Positions 16,822 through 23,163 of a stretch of DNA of 53,030 nucleotides are shown one piece after another. A program made the translations under genes and the position numbers. Source of the stretch: a virus; the IMG/VR virus record IMGVR_UViG_3300025120_000074, positions 1 to 53,030 of that record; one strand, 5' to 3'. Numbering within the stretch: the stretch's first letter is position 1; each line of letters opens with the position of its first letter. The notes beneath the pieces were generated by a model. The model saw only the letters and a list, made by a program, of their open reading frames with translations. It ran no database searches and was not told where the DNA came from.

Positions 16822-16987
16822 ATAAACAAGCGGTAAGAAAGCGGTAGGTTAGAAATAAAAAGATCTTGTATAGACGCTACAAGCCACTCTCTAAGTGATA
16901 TTAGAAAAGGTACACGCCATTTATTGATTTTGTGGAAACACATGGGCTAACTTTAACGCAATCCTTACGATTGTATTAGGTGTCTTA

Positions 16988-17125
16988 AAAGGATAATGGT
17001 AAACGTAAAGAGCTAAGGTCAATCAGTCTTTACTACCACAGTGCGAGGGATAATTAAGCCACGCTGTTGTCTATCATAGTTATGGTAACACTATGACAAG
17101 GCTAGTCCAACAGACGTTATCCTTT
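16988..17125 (+). ncRNA. Candidate structured non-coding RNA
   Basis: Four mutually compatible helices can be drawn: P1 AAAGGATAATG (16988-16998) with CGTTATCCTTT (17115-17125), 11 bp with one G-U; P2 GTAAAG (17005-17010) with CTTTAC (17028-17033); P3 CTGTTG (17064-17069) with CAACAG (17108-17113); and P4 TCATAGT (17074-17080) with ACTATGA (17090-17096) inside P3. No open frame of note covers the element. It matches no RNA family I recognise (not tRNA or tmRNA, no cobalamin riboswitch box). Strand is uncertain because the helices also form on the complement. Confidence 0.45.
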
Positions 17126-17159
17126 AGGTGAATATATAAGCCTATAAATAATGATTAGA

Positions 17160-17197
17160 GGGTGCAAGGCATAGTGATATGATGACAACTTGCATCC
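17160..17197 (+). other. 9-bp hairpin overlapping a promoter -35
   Basis: GGGTGCAAG (17160-17168) pairs with CTTGCATCC (17189-17197), with one G-T pair and a 20-base loop. Its right arm contains the TTGCAT -35 of the promoter at 17190-17219. It may end the candidate RNA transcript or present a binding site. Confidence 0.45.
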
Positions 17198-17219
17198 TAT
17201 AGTTTAAATTAAGTATAAC
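17190..17219 (+). promoter_or_regulatory. Rightward early promoter with operator-overlapped -10
   Basis: TTGCAT (17190-17195), an 18-base spacer and TATAAC (17214-17219). The -10 lies inside the TTAAGTATAACC repeat, so a regulator bound there would compete directly with polymerase. It reads into the early gene cluster. The SSB promoter (27689-27718) has the same TTGCAT and 18-base spacing. Confidence 0.6.
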
Positions 17220-17223
17220 CTCT
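17202..17223 (+). repeat. Left copy of a perfect 22-bp inverted repeat
   Basis: The 22 bases, with core TTAAGTATAACC, are an exact reverse complement of 17551-17572. The two copies bracket the small gene at 17246-17524. They share the TTAAGTATA core with the arrays at 15923-16012 and 21430-21520. Confidence 0.85.
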
Positions 17224-17245
17224 CAAACTTATGATTGGAAATATT

Positions 17246-17524
17246 ATGAATATACTACAAAAATTTAGCGTAAAAATGATTACTAAAAGAACAAGTAGAA
17301 GTCTAAGTAAGCAAGGTCAAAAGCCTGTTTACTTTAACACCCATAAAAATATTAAGGATAGATGGGGTAGCTATATTACTTCTGGTGGTGTGAGTGATAA
17401 GGCTTTTCTTGCACTATGTATGGGTGATCAAACGTCATACTTTCCACTTGAAAGTGTGGCAAAAAAGACACCATTTAAAAACAATGCAAAGACAAGAATT
17501 AATTTTGTACAGCATAAACAATAA
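17246..17524 (+). CDS. Basic small protein flanked by operator copies; candidate regulator
   Basis: This 92-residue basic protein begins 'MNILQKFSVKMITKRTSRSL'. An in-frame ATG at 17231 would lie within about 5 bases of the predicted transcription start, so the ATG at 17246, with a weak GGAA ribosome site, is preferred. It has no recognised domain. The gene is bracketed by exact inverted copies of the 22-bp repeat, as expected if its product binds them and controls itself, so it is a candidate for the regulator of the TTAAGTATA sites. That is inference from position; no helix-turn-helix is obvious. Confidence 0.55.
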   Translation: MNILQKFSVKMITKRTSRSLSKQGQKPVYFNTHKNIKDRWGSYITSGGVSDKAFLALCMGDQTSYFPLESVAKKTPFKNNAKTRINFVQHKQ

Positions 17525-17550
17525 TAACTTGACAACTATTTAAATTTAAT

Positions 17551-17572
17551 AGAGGTTATACTTAATTTAAAC
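17551..17572 (-). repeat. Right copy of the 22-bp inverted repeat
   Basis: This is the exact reverse complement of 17202-17223. It lies between the small basic gene and the next gene at 17585, with a TTGACA at 17529-17534 upstream whose spacing to TATACT (17557) is 22 bases, too long for a normal promoter. Confidence 0.85.
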
Positions 17573-17584
17573 AAGAGGTGTAAT

Positions 17585-17755
17585 ATGACATATACAATAT
17601 TTTTAATTATAGGTATTGATAGAAGTGTGGGTGACGTACAAGAAAGCGTATACGCTGTTTACCATGATTCAGATGATATTGGTGGTGATATACAAGACGC
17701 AATTAATGAGGGTTGGGATGATGTCCAACTTGTAACAAGAGAAGTTGAGGTGTAA
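17585..17755 (+). CDS. Small acidic early protein (56 aa)
   Basis: This short frame starts after a good ribosome site (AAGAGGTG) and begins 'MTYTIFLIIGIDRSVGDVQE'. It is acidic in its second half ('SDDIGGDIQDAINEGWDD') and predicted alpha/beta. The stop lies one base before the next start. No family is recognised. Its place in the early run suggests a host-takeover or regulatory role. Confidence 0.6.
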   Translation: MTYTIFLIIGIDRSVGDVQESVYAVYHDSDDIGGDIQDAINEGWDDVQLVTREVEV

Positions 17756-17756
17756 C

Positions 17757-18353
17757 ATGACTGTAAAAAATAGAAATAATATTGAGAGGGTGTTTAACTT
17801 AAGAACACCAGAAGAAGAAAAAGATGGTGTGACATGGTATGCACTAGCACAAGCAGATGCCAGACGCATGGCAATCTATTACAGCATACCCTTAACTACT
17901 GCGGTGGGTGTCATTGCGTCACTATCACCTAACAATAAATGGGAACGCAATGTAATAAATGCTAAGGATTTAATAGAGGGATACTTGAACGGAGAACACA
18001 AGGAAAGTATCAAAGTTAGCACCTACCATGCAATGAAAGACAAGGCATGGTCTATGCTTGAGGATATGTTAGAGACTGATGAGGATATATTGACTAGGCT
18101 TAATGGGCAAAAAATCAAGAGTTTTTACGAGTGTATCATGGGATATGATGCCTGTTGTATAGATGGACATGCCTATAATATTTGGAGATATGAGAGGGTA
18201 GGATTAACCACAGATAAAACCAACATAGGCAAGAAATTATACGCAGAAATACAAGGTGATTATGTGAGGGTAGCTAAGAAATTAGATATGAAAGCCTACG
18301 AATTACAAGCAATAACTTGGGTAGCATGGAGAAGAATACATGGCATTACGTAA
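17757..18353 (+). CDS. Helix-hairpin-helix (glycosylase-fold)-like phage protein
   Basis: This 198-residue protein starts at the ATG at 17757, after GAGG; an upstream TTG at 17745 overlaps the previous gene. The order 'VGVIASLSPNNKWERN', 'NGQKIKSFYECIMG', 'CCIDGHAYNIW' and 'ELQAITWVAWRRIHG' recalls the HhH-GPD DNA glycosylase layout, with 'C.DGHA' where glycosylases have 'vD.Hv'. Similar proteins of unknown function occur in many phages. A role in base modification or DNA binding is possible but the catalytic residues are not clear. It overlaps the next small gene by 14 bases. Confidence 0.6.
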   Translation: MTVKNRNNIERVFNLRTPEEEKDGVTWYALAQADARRMAIYYSIPLTTAVGVIASLSPNNKWERNVINAKDLIEGYLNGEHKESIKVSTYHAMKDKAWSMLEDMLETDEDILTRLNGQKIKSFYECIMGYDACCIDGHAYNIWRYERVGLTTDKTNIGKKLYAEIQGDYVRVAKKLDMKAYELQAITWVAWRRIHGIT

Positions 18354-18513
18354 AGAAAGATTCTGGAGTGTAGTACTATTAGATAAGGAACGCTTAGATG
18401 GTAGCTATATCTATCTAAAAGTTAAGGCTAATACTAAGGCTGATGTACTACATACATTTCTAGATTACTATGAGATAGTAGACGTAAACTTATTTAATGT
18501 GAGGGTAATATAA
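18340..18513 (+). CDS. Small early protein (57 aa)
   Basis: The frame begins 'MALRKERFWSVVLLDKERLD' and has an alpha/beta pattern. It overlaps the upstream gene by 14 bases and its stop shares a base with the next ATG (TAATG), a coupling that supports translation. Function is unknown. Confidence 0.6.
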   Translation: MALRKERFWSVVLLDKERLDGSYIYLKVKANTKADVLHTFLDYYEIVDVNLFNVRVI

Positions 18514-18791
18514 TGGCAACAATGGGTGAGATACAGACACGCAATAGGATTAAGATTGCTGTCTTTGCATACGCTTATGAGTTTAAGAATGATAGCCTTG
18601 TAAGTGACGCAGAGTTTGATGAGTTAGCTAAAGAGGTGAAGGCAGGTTTAGATATTGGTACAGGTAATGATAAGCTTGATGACTTCTTTGCTAAAGAATT
18701 TGTTACTGATAGTGGAATGTGGATACATAGACACCCAGAATTACACAAGGTGTGTGATATGTACCACACAATATGGAAGGATGAAGTGTGA
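18513..18791 (+). CDS. Small early protein with ligase-N-terminal-like helix (92 aa)
   Basis: The segment 'AYEFKNDSLVSDAEFDELAK' resembles the 'YY..D.P.ISDAEYD.L' helix of NAD-dependent DNA ligase adenylation domains, but nothing else of a ligase is present and the protein is too short. It ends 'CDMYHTIWKDEV'. Comparable short proteins occur in phage early regions without known function. Confidence 0.6.
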   Translation: MATMGEIQTRNRIKIAVFAYAYEFKNDSLVSDAEFDELAKEVKAGLDIGTGNDKLDDFFAKEFVTDSGMWIHRHPELHKVCDMYHTIWKDEV

Positions 18792-18796
18792 CAATT

Positions 18797-18907
18797 ATGG
18801 AACTATACATGGTAATTTTTATAACAGTATTATTATTTTGGAGTGGATGCTTGACAGGTTATATCATAGGTGCTAGACCTTGGGATAGAAGGAGATTTAA
18901 ACGATGA
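18797..18907 (+). CDS. 36-residue single-span membrane peptide
   Basis: The frame begins 'MELYMVIFITVLLFWSGCLT' and continues 'GYIIGARPWDRRRFKR', that is one transmembrane helix followed by a basic tail predicted to face the cytoplasm. Its stop overlaps the next start (ATGA). It is one of four small membrane proteins or peptides in the early and lysis regions. Function is unknown. Confidence 0.5.
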   Translation: MELYMVIFITVLLFWSGCLTGYIIGARPWDRRRFKR

Positions 18908-19227
18908 AAGCATTTTTAATTGACCCAGAACTGAGGGTAATAAAAGAAGTAGAATATAGTGGAGACTATAGAGAAATCTATGCTCTAACAGGGTGTAAAA
19001 CTTTTGATGTCGTTGGGATACCATTTGGTTCTGATGGCATCTACGTAGATGATGAAGGGTTATACGCTGATGTGATGCACAAGTGGGAGTTTAACTTGCA
19101 CCACCAACCACCTATAAAGCTAGTCAATAGAGGGCTAGTGCTAGGGTGTGATGATGAGGGTGACAGCATAGAACCTGTAATAAGTCTGGATATGCTACAA
19201 CATTTTGTAACGTGGGATTGGAGTTGA
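18904..19227 (+). CDS. DUF3846-like early protein
   Basis: This 107-residue protein opens 'MKAFLIDPELRVIKEVEYSG' and contains 'EIYALTGCKTFDVV' and 'IYVDDEGLYAD', the usual signature of the DUF3846 group found in phages and plasmids. It is acidic and predicted alpha/beta. The biochemical role of the family is not known to me. ATGA overlap with the previous gene indicates coupled translation. Confidence 0.7.
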   Translation: MKAFLIDPELRVIKEVEYSGDYREIYALTGCKTFDVVGIPFGSDGIYVDDEGLYADVMHKWEFNLHHQPPIKLVNRGLVLGCDDEGDSIEPVISLDMLQHFVTWDWS

Positions 19228-19228
19228 T

Positions 19229-19450
19229 ATGATTATCACAAAGACAAGCACGATGACAGGTCAAACTAACACTATGGAGTTAGATGTAACGCAACAACAG
19301 ATTGAGCAATGGGAAGGAGGTATGCTCATTCAAAACGCTATGCCTAACTTAACAACAGAAGAGAGGGAGTTTATCATGTCTGGTATAACATCAAGTGAGT
19401 GGGCTGTAGCCTATGGAGATATGGAAGAGGTGTATGATGAGGATAGATAG
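19229..19450 (+). CDS. Conserved short phage protein (73 aa)
   Basis: The segments 'MTGQTNTMELDVTQQQIEQW', 'GGMLIQNAMPNLTTEEREFI' and 'GITSSEWAVAYG' form a pattern recurring in short proteins of many T7-like and marine phages. It is acidic and mostly helical. No function is established. It overlaps the next small gene in another frame. Confidence 0.7.
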   Translation: MIITKTSTMTGQTNTMELDVTQQQIEQWEGGMLIQNAMPNLTTEEREFIMSGITSSEWAVAYGDMEEVYDEDR

Positions 19451-19607
19451 TGGAATAGATAGAGCTTGGGAAGGTTATTGGTTGACACTCAAAGGATTAA
19501 CGAGTAAAGAAGTAGAAGATATAAACACACTAGTAGAAGCATACAAAAAAATAAAGGGGATTAAAGATGGCTATACCACACTTAAAAATAACAGAGACTA
19601 TGCGTAA
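19434..19607 (+). CDS. Small early protein (57 aa)
   Basis: The longest frame starts at 19413, but the two adjacent ATGs at 19434 and 19437 follow a GAAGAGG ribosome site, so I start it there. The protein is helical ('WEGYWLTLKGLTSKEVEDIN') with a basic C-terminus. It overlaps the neighbours by 17 and 41 bases. No family is recognised. Confidence 0.5.
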   Translation: MMRIDSGIDRAWEGYWLTLKGLTSKEVEDINTLVEAYKKIKGIKDGYTTLKNNRDYA

Positions 19608-19926
19608 CAAGTATTATGCTGACGCTAAGAATGAGGTAATAGATTTTTTTGAGATTGATATGAACTTATGGGGAAGTAACCCTTTGTATTATGTAGGTTG
19701 TTATGGTCATCTTGACATGGATGATGTACTCATTAAGTTCTACAAGACAGCCAGAGGTGACAAGCGTATGTCCATACCCAAGCTACGTAAAGTTACAGAG
19801 GCAGGTGACTACGTATGGTTTACTGAAGCTAAAGACGGTGAGACTATCTACTACAATATACACATAGGCAAGGAGCTACCCTTTGATAGCGAACAGTATG
19901 AGCAACTACAGCAGAGGTTTGGCTGA
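19567..19926 (+). CDS. Early protein of unknown function (119 aa)
   Basis: This protein begins 'MAIPHLKITETMRNKYYADA' and contains 'YYVGCYGHLDMDDVLIKFYK' and 'GDYVWFTEAKDGETIYYNIH', suggesting an alpha helix followed by a beta sheet. The ribosome site GGGG lies about 10 bases before the ATG. Its stop overlaps the next ATG. Nothing catalytic is recognised. Confidence 0.6.
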   Translation: MAIPHLKITETMRNKYYADAKNEVIDFFEIDMNLWGSNPLYYVGCYGHLDMDDVLIKFYKTARGDKRMSIPKLRKVTEAGDYVWFTEAKDGETIYYNIHIGKELPFDSEQYEQLQQRFG

Positions 19927-20099
19927 TGGCATTAGATTATAGATGGTACAAGAAAGACTTAGAAGCTATGCGTACATTAACTAAAAGCACTATGCCTTTG
20001 GTTAAGCTATGTAAAGATGATGAAGAACTCAAGGCATACAAGGAAGTAAGTAAGGGTATGCGAGGCATAAAGAATATTGAATTTAAAAAAGGAGAATGA
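19926..20099 (+). CDS. Small basic early protein (57 aa)
   Basis: The frame begins 'MALDYRWYKKDLEAMRTLTK' and is lysine-rich and helical throughout. It shares a base with the upstream stop (TGATG) and overlaps the next start by 4 bases (ATGA). The tight packing supports a real gene. Function is unknown. Confidence 0.55.
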   Translation: MALDYRWYKKDLEAMRTLTKSTMPLVKLCKDDEELKAYKEVSKGMRGIKNIEFKKGE

Positions 20100-20470
20100 C
20101 AATGGCTAACACAGACAAGAGATACCAGAAGAGTACCACACCCATCCTAGATGATGAGGATAACCATTCGTCACACCATTTAGTTCAAGCACTGTGGTTA
20201 CAGAGGCAACCTGATTGGCAAGAGGGTGTAACGTGGGAAGATTGCGATGAAGATGTACAAGGCAGATACTACGATGAACGCAGAGAGCAATGTCAGATAC
20301 GCACTACAGCTAAGTGGGATGCACTATCTGAAGATAGCAGACGTATGCAAATAGAATCCTACAACAATACCGTAGATGCGTTAGACAAGATGATGCACGT
20401 AATGTATGGCTTGCAACATCCTATACCAGAGAGCATACGTAAGATAGCGTGTAAGGAGTTTGAGTGGTGA
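20096..20470 (+). CDS. Acidic early protein (124 aa)
   Basis: This protein begins 'MTMANTDKRYQKSTTPILDD'; the second Met (20102) is an alternative start. It is rich in Asp, Glu, Trp and Gln ('LWLQRQPDWQEGVTWEDCDE') and appears helical after residue 70. No family is recognised. A host-interaction role typical of acidic early phage proteins is possible. Confidence 0.6.
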   Translation: MTMANTDKRYQKSTTPILDDEDNHSSHHLVQALWLQRQPDWQEGVTWEDCDEDVQGRYYDERREQCQIRTTAKWDALSEDSRRMQIESYNNTVDALDKMMHVMYGLQHPIPESIRKIACKEFEW

Positions 20471-20598
20471 TGAACAAGGTACACCCACTAGAGGTACACA
20501 TCTGTATAGGCATAGCTTTAGTCATTGCCTGTATAGAGTATTGGCTTAATCAAATAGGTATGAGTGGCTTCACTTATGCTTTAATAGTAGGAGACTAA
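20470..20598 (+). CDS. 42-residue single-span membrane peptide
   Basis: The frame encodes 'HICIGIALVIACIEYWL' as one transmembrane helix. It shares one base with the previous stop and ends one base before the next start, so it sits in the coupled chain of early genes. Function is unknown. Confidence 0.5.
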   Translation: MNKVHPLEVHICIGIALVIACIEYWLNQIGMSGFTYALIVGD

Positions 20599-20599
20599 T

Positions 20600-20803
20600 A
20601 TGTTTTTTGAGAATGAATTACCCATGAACCATGAGCCTAGCTTAGACTACATAGCACAGGCTTGGGCAACTTACGATGTAGAAGGTGGTGAGACATTAAA
20701 TTTTGACCACGCATATGAAATGTCATGGTCTGCACTTGAATCTGAATTAGAATTTGAGGGATTAAAGATGACTACTGAGTGGTGGGATAGAGGTAGAACA
20801 TGA
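20600..20803 (+). CDS. Acidic early protein (67 aa)
   Basis: This protein is rich in Glu, Trp and Tyr, for example 'ALESELEFEGLKMTTEWWDR'. A GGAG ribosome site precedes it, and its stop overlaps the next ATG by four bases. No family is recognised. Confidence 0.6.
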   Translation: MFFENELPMNHEPSLDYIAQAWATYDVEGGETLNFDHAYEMSWSALESELEFEGLKMTTEWWDRGRT

Positions 20804-20997
20804 AACCATACCACAACGAGGGCTTCTTTAAGGCAGCACTGCTAGTAATCTTTCTACTTGTACCTCTGCCCTACATCATAGGCTACCTAGCGTGGGGAGA
20901 TCCTTGGGTAGCAACATACAAAGAGATGTTTCACCCTGACAGATGCAGGTATGAGGACAACAAACATAATGTAATAGATAACTGTGAGAAGGAGTAA
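20800..20997 (+). CDS. Small membrane protein with export-type helix (65 aa)
   Basis: A hydrophobic helix, 'AALLVIFLLVPLPYIIGYLA', spans residues about 8-27 and is followed by a charged domain with two cysteines ('DRCRYEDNKHNVIDNCEKE'). It could be a signal-anchored protein with a periplasmic disulfide-bonded tail. It lies in the early cluster. Superinfection exclusion is one possibility but nothing here proves it. Confidence 0.6.
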   Translation: MKPYHNEGFFKAALLVIFLLVPLPYIIGYLAWGDPWVATYKEMFHPDRCRYEDNKHNVIDNCEKE

Positions 20998-21000
20998 CAG

Positions 21001-21186
21001 ATGGTAGCATGGATGCCAAGCCCAGTGTATAACTATGCTGTAGAGTATGAGGGTGTAAGTTTTAATGACTCTGGTGTGAACACTAGGGTGAGGTCTATAT
21101 ATTTGTACGCAACTAGTGAGCTACACATTAAGCAGATACTAGGTGACTACAAAGTTTTAACAATAGAAAAGTATGAAGGGAAGTAA
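21001..21186 (+). CDS. Early protein of unknown function (61 aa)
   Basis: The protein begins 'MVAWMPSPVYNYAVEYEGVS' and looks beta-rich with aromatic residues. It follows an AAGGAG ribosome site. It ends just before the next gene's ATG at 21188. No family is recognised. Confidence 0.55.
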   Translation: MVAWMPSPVYNYAVEYEGVSFNDSGVNTRVRSIYLYATSELHIKQILGDYKVLTIEKYEGK

Positions 21187-21187
21187 G

Positions 21188-21382
21188 ATGTATCACATAA
21201 CGATAGAAAGAAATGATGAGGTAGTAGAGGATTGGCATGGCAAGATATTCTCTGATGAGATAGGTAAGGCTGACAGTATGACTAAGAGTGGTGACACACT
21301 GACTGTTGTATGGTCACTGGAATGTCTTGATGGGTATGAGGATACAGATGAAGTGTTGTATCAAAGACACATTGATAAATAA
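21188..21382 (+). CDS. Last small early protein (64 aa)
   Basis: The longest frame begins at 21173, inside the previous gene, but the ATG at 21188 has a GGGAAGTAAG ribosome site and is preferred. The protein begins 'MYHITIERNDEVVEDWHGKI' and is acidic with a beta-rich pattern. It is the last gene before the integrase promoter. Function is unknown. Confidence 0.55.
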   Translation: MYHITIERNDEVVEDWHGKIFSDEIGKADSMTKSGDTLTVVWSLECLDGYEDTDEVLYQRHIDK

Positions 21383-21398
21383 AAATATATTATCAGGG

Positions 21399-21428
21399 TT
21401 GTCACACTTCTGTAAGTGACTGTATAAT
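21399..21428 (+). promoter_or_regulatory. Integrase or replication module promoter
   Basis: TTGTCA (21399-21404), an 18-base spacer containing a small bulged hairpin (CACTT/AAGTG), and a perfect TATAAT (21423-21428). Repeats of the TTAAGTATA family begin one base after the -10, as at the leftward promoter 16013-16040. It reads into the leader peptide, integrase and replication genes. Confidence 0.7.
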
Positions 21429-21429
21429 T

Positions 21430-21520
21430 ACATTAAGTATACTTTAAGTAAGACATTAACTCCTACAACTTAAAGAAAGATAAAACTTTATGTATACTTT
21501 ATGTAAACTTTAAGTATAAC
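21430..21520 (+). repeat. 11-bp phased operator-like repeats upstream of integrase
   Basis: Two groups of tandem 11-mers: ACATTAAGTAT and ACTTTAAGTAA (21430-21451), then ACTTTATGTAT, ACTTTATGTAA and ACTTTAAGTAT (21485-21517). An AAGTATACTT palindrome spans 21435-21444. The 11-base period puts the sites on one face of the helix. They could be operators or integrase arm-type sites. The sharing with a region 5.5 kb away, at another promoter, favours operators. Confidence 0.75.
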
Positions 21521-21544
21521 TAGGGTCTTTGTATCCAAGAGGAG

Positions 21545-21622
21545 ATGAAGATGCTAGGTAAAGATGATGATCCATGTGATGAGATGATGCCACCTATACC
21601 AAAAAAGAAAGAAGAGAAATGA
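21545..21622 (+). CDS. 25-residue leader peptide coupled to integrase
   Basis: After AAGAGGAG, a short frame starts 'MKMLGKDDDPCDEMMPPIPK' and ends KKEEK, and its stop overlaps the integrase ATG (ATGA). The strong ribosome site belongs to this peptide, and integrase has none of its own beyond the coding A/G-rich end. Integrase is therefore probably made by translational coupling. Confidence 0.55.
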   Translation: MKMLGKDDDPCDEMMPPIPKKKEEK

Positions 21623-22704
21623 AATATACGACTAAGGTAAAACTTAAGGATGGCTCTGCTGTCTATCGTTTTAATCCACCCAATGATGCTAAGTCAGCAG
21701 GTGTTGTATCACCTAAGACTTTCCACGATGGGAGACAGGCGAGACATGAAGTACCAAAGCTTGTAAAGATTGTTGATGACTTCAGAAAGGGTAACATACT
21801 TGTTGGTACTCTAGGTGTTAAGAGTAACCTAAGACAGGTGACAGCACACTACCTTAACACTGGACAGTTTAATTCTTTGTCGTCAAGGACTAGGAAGACC
21901 TACGAGTATGGCTTTGCAAAGATCAATAGCACTAAGCTGTTTGCTAGGGAGTTAGGTGACATAACTGTCAAGGCTGTCACATCTGCTCACTGCACAGAAC
22001 TCTATGAGATTTGGGTTAGGAACGTGAGTGTTGACCATGCTAACCAACTGTCAAGAATCTTCTCAGTCCTATTAAACTTCTGTCGTTCCATTGAACTGAT
22101 AGACACCAACCCAATGTCTAGGGTTAAGAAGCGTTCACACACACCTCGCTCTGTAGTATGGACTAAGCCACAGGTAGAGCTATTCATTGAGACTGCCTTC
22201 TCTCAATTTAAGTGGAGAAACATTGGACTACTGGCACTCCTTGCCTACGAGTGGGGACAAAGACCCATTGACATTACTCTACTTGAGTGGTCTAGCATAG
22301 ATTTTGATAAGAAGATGGTAACAATCAAGCAGACTAAGCGTGGTGCTACAGTAATGTTACCCATTGAGGATAAGATAATGGAGCTTATGGTACAACAGTT
22401 AGGTGATTGGGATTGGCAGAAGTATGTTATACCTCACCAGAGACCTTCAGATGGGGCATACAGACCTATACCATCAGGTCAGGTATCTACCCTAGCAAAT
22501 GAGGTTAAGGCTGAGTGTGGGCTACCTTCAGACCTACATATGGGAGACCTACGTAAGACTGCCATCACTGAGTTAATTGAGAGTGGAGTTGATGCACTGG
22601 CAATCATGCACGTAACAGGGCATAAAAATGTACAGAGTCTTAACCCATACAACAAACACAACTATGAGACTGCAAAGTCTGCACTAGATATAAGGAGAGG
22701 GTGA
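21619..22704 (+). CDS. int: Tyrosine recombinase / integrase
   Basis: This 361-residue site-specific recombinase would insert or excise phage DNA. The catalytic C-terminal domain shows Arg215 in 'EWGQRPIDITLLEW', a lysine in 'VTIKQTKRGA', Arg312 in 'GDLRKTAITEL', His335 in 'VTGHKNV' and nucleophile Tyr344 in 'NPYNKH'. The first His of the HxxR box is replaced by Gly309, though His307 lies two residues earlier. The N-terminal half has a core-binding domain. It is preceded by 11-bp repeats and coupled to a leader peptide. No attP core or tRNA fragment could be recognised nearby. Confidence 0.92.
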   Translation: MKYTTKVKLKDGSAVYRFNPPNDAKSAGVVSPKTFHDGRQARHEVPKLVKIVDDFRKGNILVGTLGVKSNLRQVTAHYLNTGQFNSLSSRTRKTYEYGFAKINSTKLFARELGDITVKAVTSAHCTELYEIWVRNVSVDHANQLSRIFSVLLNFCRSIELIDTNPMSRVKKRSHTPRSVVWTKPQVELFIETAFSQFKWRNIGLLALLAYEWGQRPIDITLLEWSSIDFDKKMVTIKQTKRGATVMLPIEDKIMELMVQQLGDWDWQKYVIPHQRPSDGAYRPIPSGQVSTLANEVKAECGLPSDLHMGDLRKTAITELIESGVDALAIMHVTGHKNVQSLNPYNKHNYETAKSALDIRRG

Positions 22705-23163
22705 TTGGCAAAGTATCAAACTTATATTAATAAAGAAGAAGCAATAGAGTTAGGTTTACCAGACCTAAGAGGCACAGTAAATAAAAAAGGTTATAAATTT
22801 TTACACTACGCTATGTCTAGACTTAGTGGTAAGGTATGCACAGTATACGAGAACCCTAACTTTAGATCAAATAAGTGCAGTACTGCAAGAAGAAAAAGAA
22901 AAACATTAAGGGAGTTTACAACTAGGGTTAAGATGAGGTTTGGTTGCAGAGAATGTGGGTATAAAAAACACCCTGCTGCTTTACATTTTAATCATTTAAA
23001 TCAAGAAACAAAATCTACAAATGTAAGTAGGATTTCAACTTGGATGAAGCTTAAAAATGAAATTAGAAAATGTGAAATTCTTTGTGCTAATTGTCATGCT
23101 ATACACAGCGTAGAAAATAAACACCACTTAAAATTTAACCACACTATACATGAGGAAACATAA
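22705..23163 (+). CDS. HNH endonuclease
   Basis: This 152-residue protein starts at TTG (22705), supported by AGGAGAGGG directly upstream and by lack of an early ATG. It has the zinc-bound HNH layout 'CRECGYKKHPAALHFNHL' followed by 'CEILCANCHAIHS', with two CxxC pairs and the central H-N residues. Such enzymes nick or cut DNA and are often mobile between phage genes. Its insertion between integrase and a wall hydrolase, with an ATG overlap at the end, fits a homing or packaging-associated nuclease. Confidence 0.85.
   Translation: MAKYQTYINKEEAIELGLPDLRGTVNKKGYKFLHYAMSRLSGKVCTVYENPNFRSNKCSTARRKRKTLREFTTRVKMRFGCRECGYKKHPAALHFNHLNQETKSTNVSRISTWMKLKNEIRKCEILCANCHAIHSVENKHHLKFNHTIHEET

Larger units (their letters stand above)
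16041..16860. other. Non-coding control or origin region
   Basis: No convincing gene is present in these 820 bases. Contents: a long-range 7-bp stem TCCCAGA/TCTGGGA (16090-16096 with 16167-16173); an AT-rich tract (16560-16660); three direct AAGACTAAA copies (16717, 16762, 16775); and AAGCGGTA twice 11 bases apart (16828, 16839) with an inverted ACCGCT at 16681. AT-rich DNA plus short direct repeats between divergent modules would suit a replication origin, which is inference only. Confidence 0.5.

Noticed and set aside
16861-16960. Possible tRNA around the CTTGTA/TACAAG hairpin with a 7-base loop
   Set aside because: No T-arm with GGTTCRA, no acceptor stem and no CCA; only the anticodon-like hairpin is present.
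17529-17562. TTGACA with TATACT as a promoter for the gene at 17585
   Set aside because: The spacing is 22 bases, too long for sigma70; the TATACT belongs to the inverted repeat.
17745-17757. TTG start four codons upstream for the HhH-like gene
   Set aside because: It overlaps the previous gene, and the ATG at 17757 with GAGG spacing is the better start.
21383-21618. attP core with tRNA identity next to the integrase
   Set aside because: No tRNA-like 3' end is recognisable; the repeats here are shared with a distant promoter, so an attachment site cannot be claimed.
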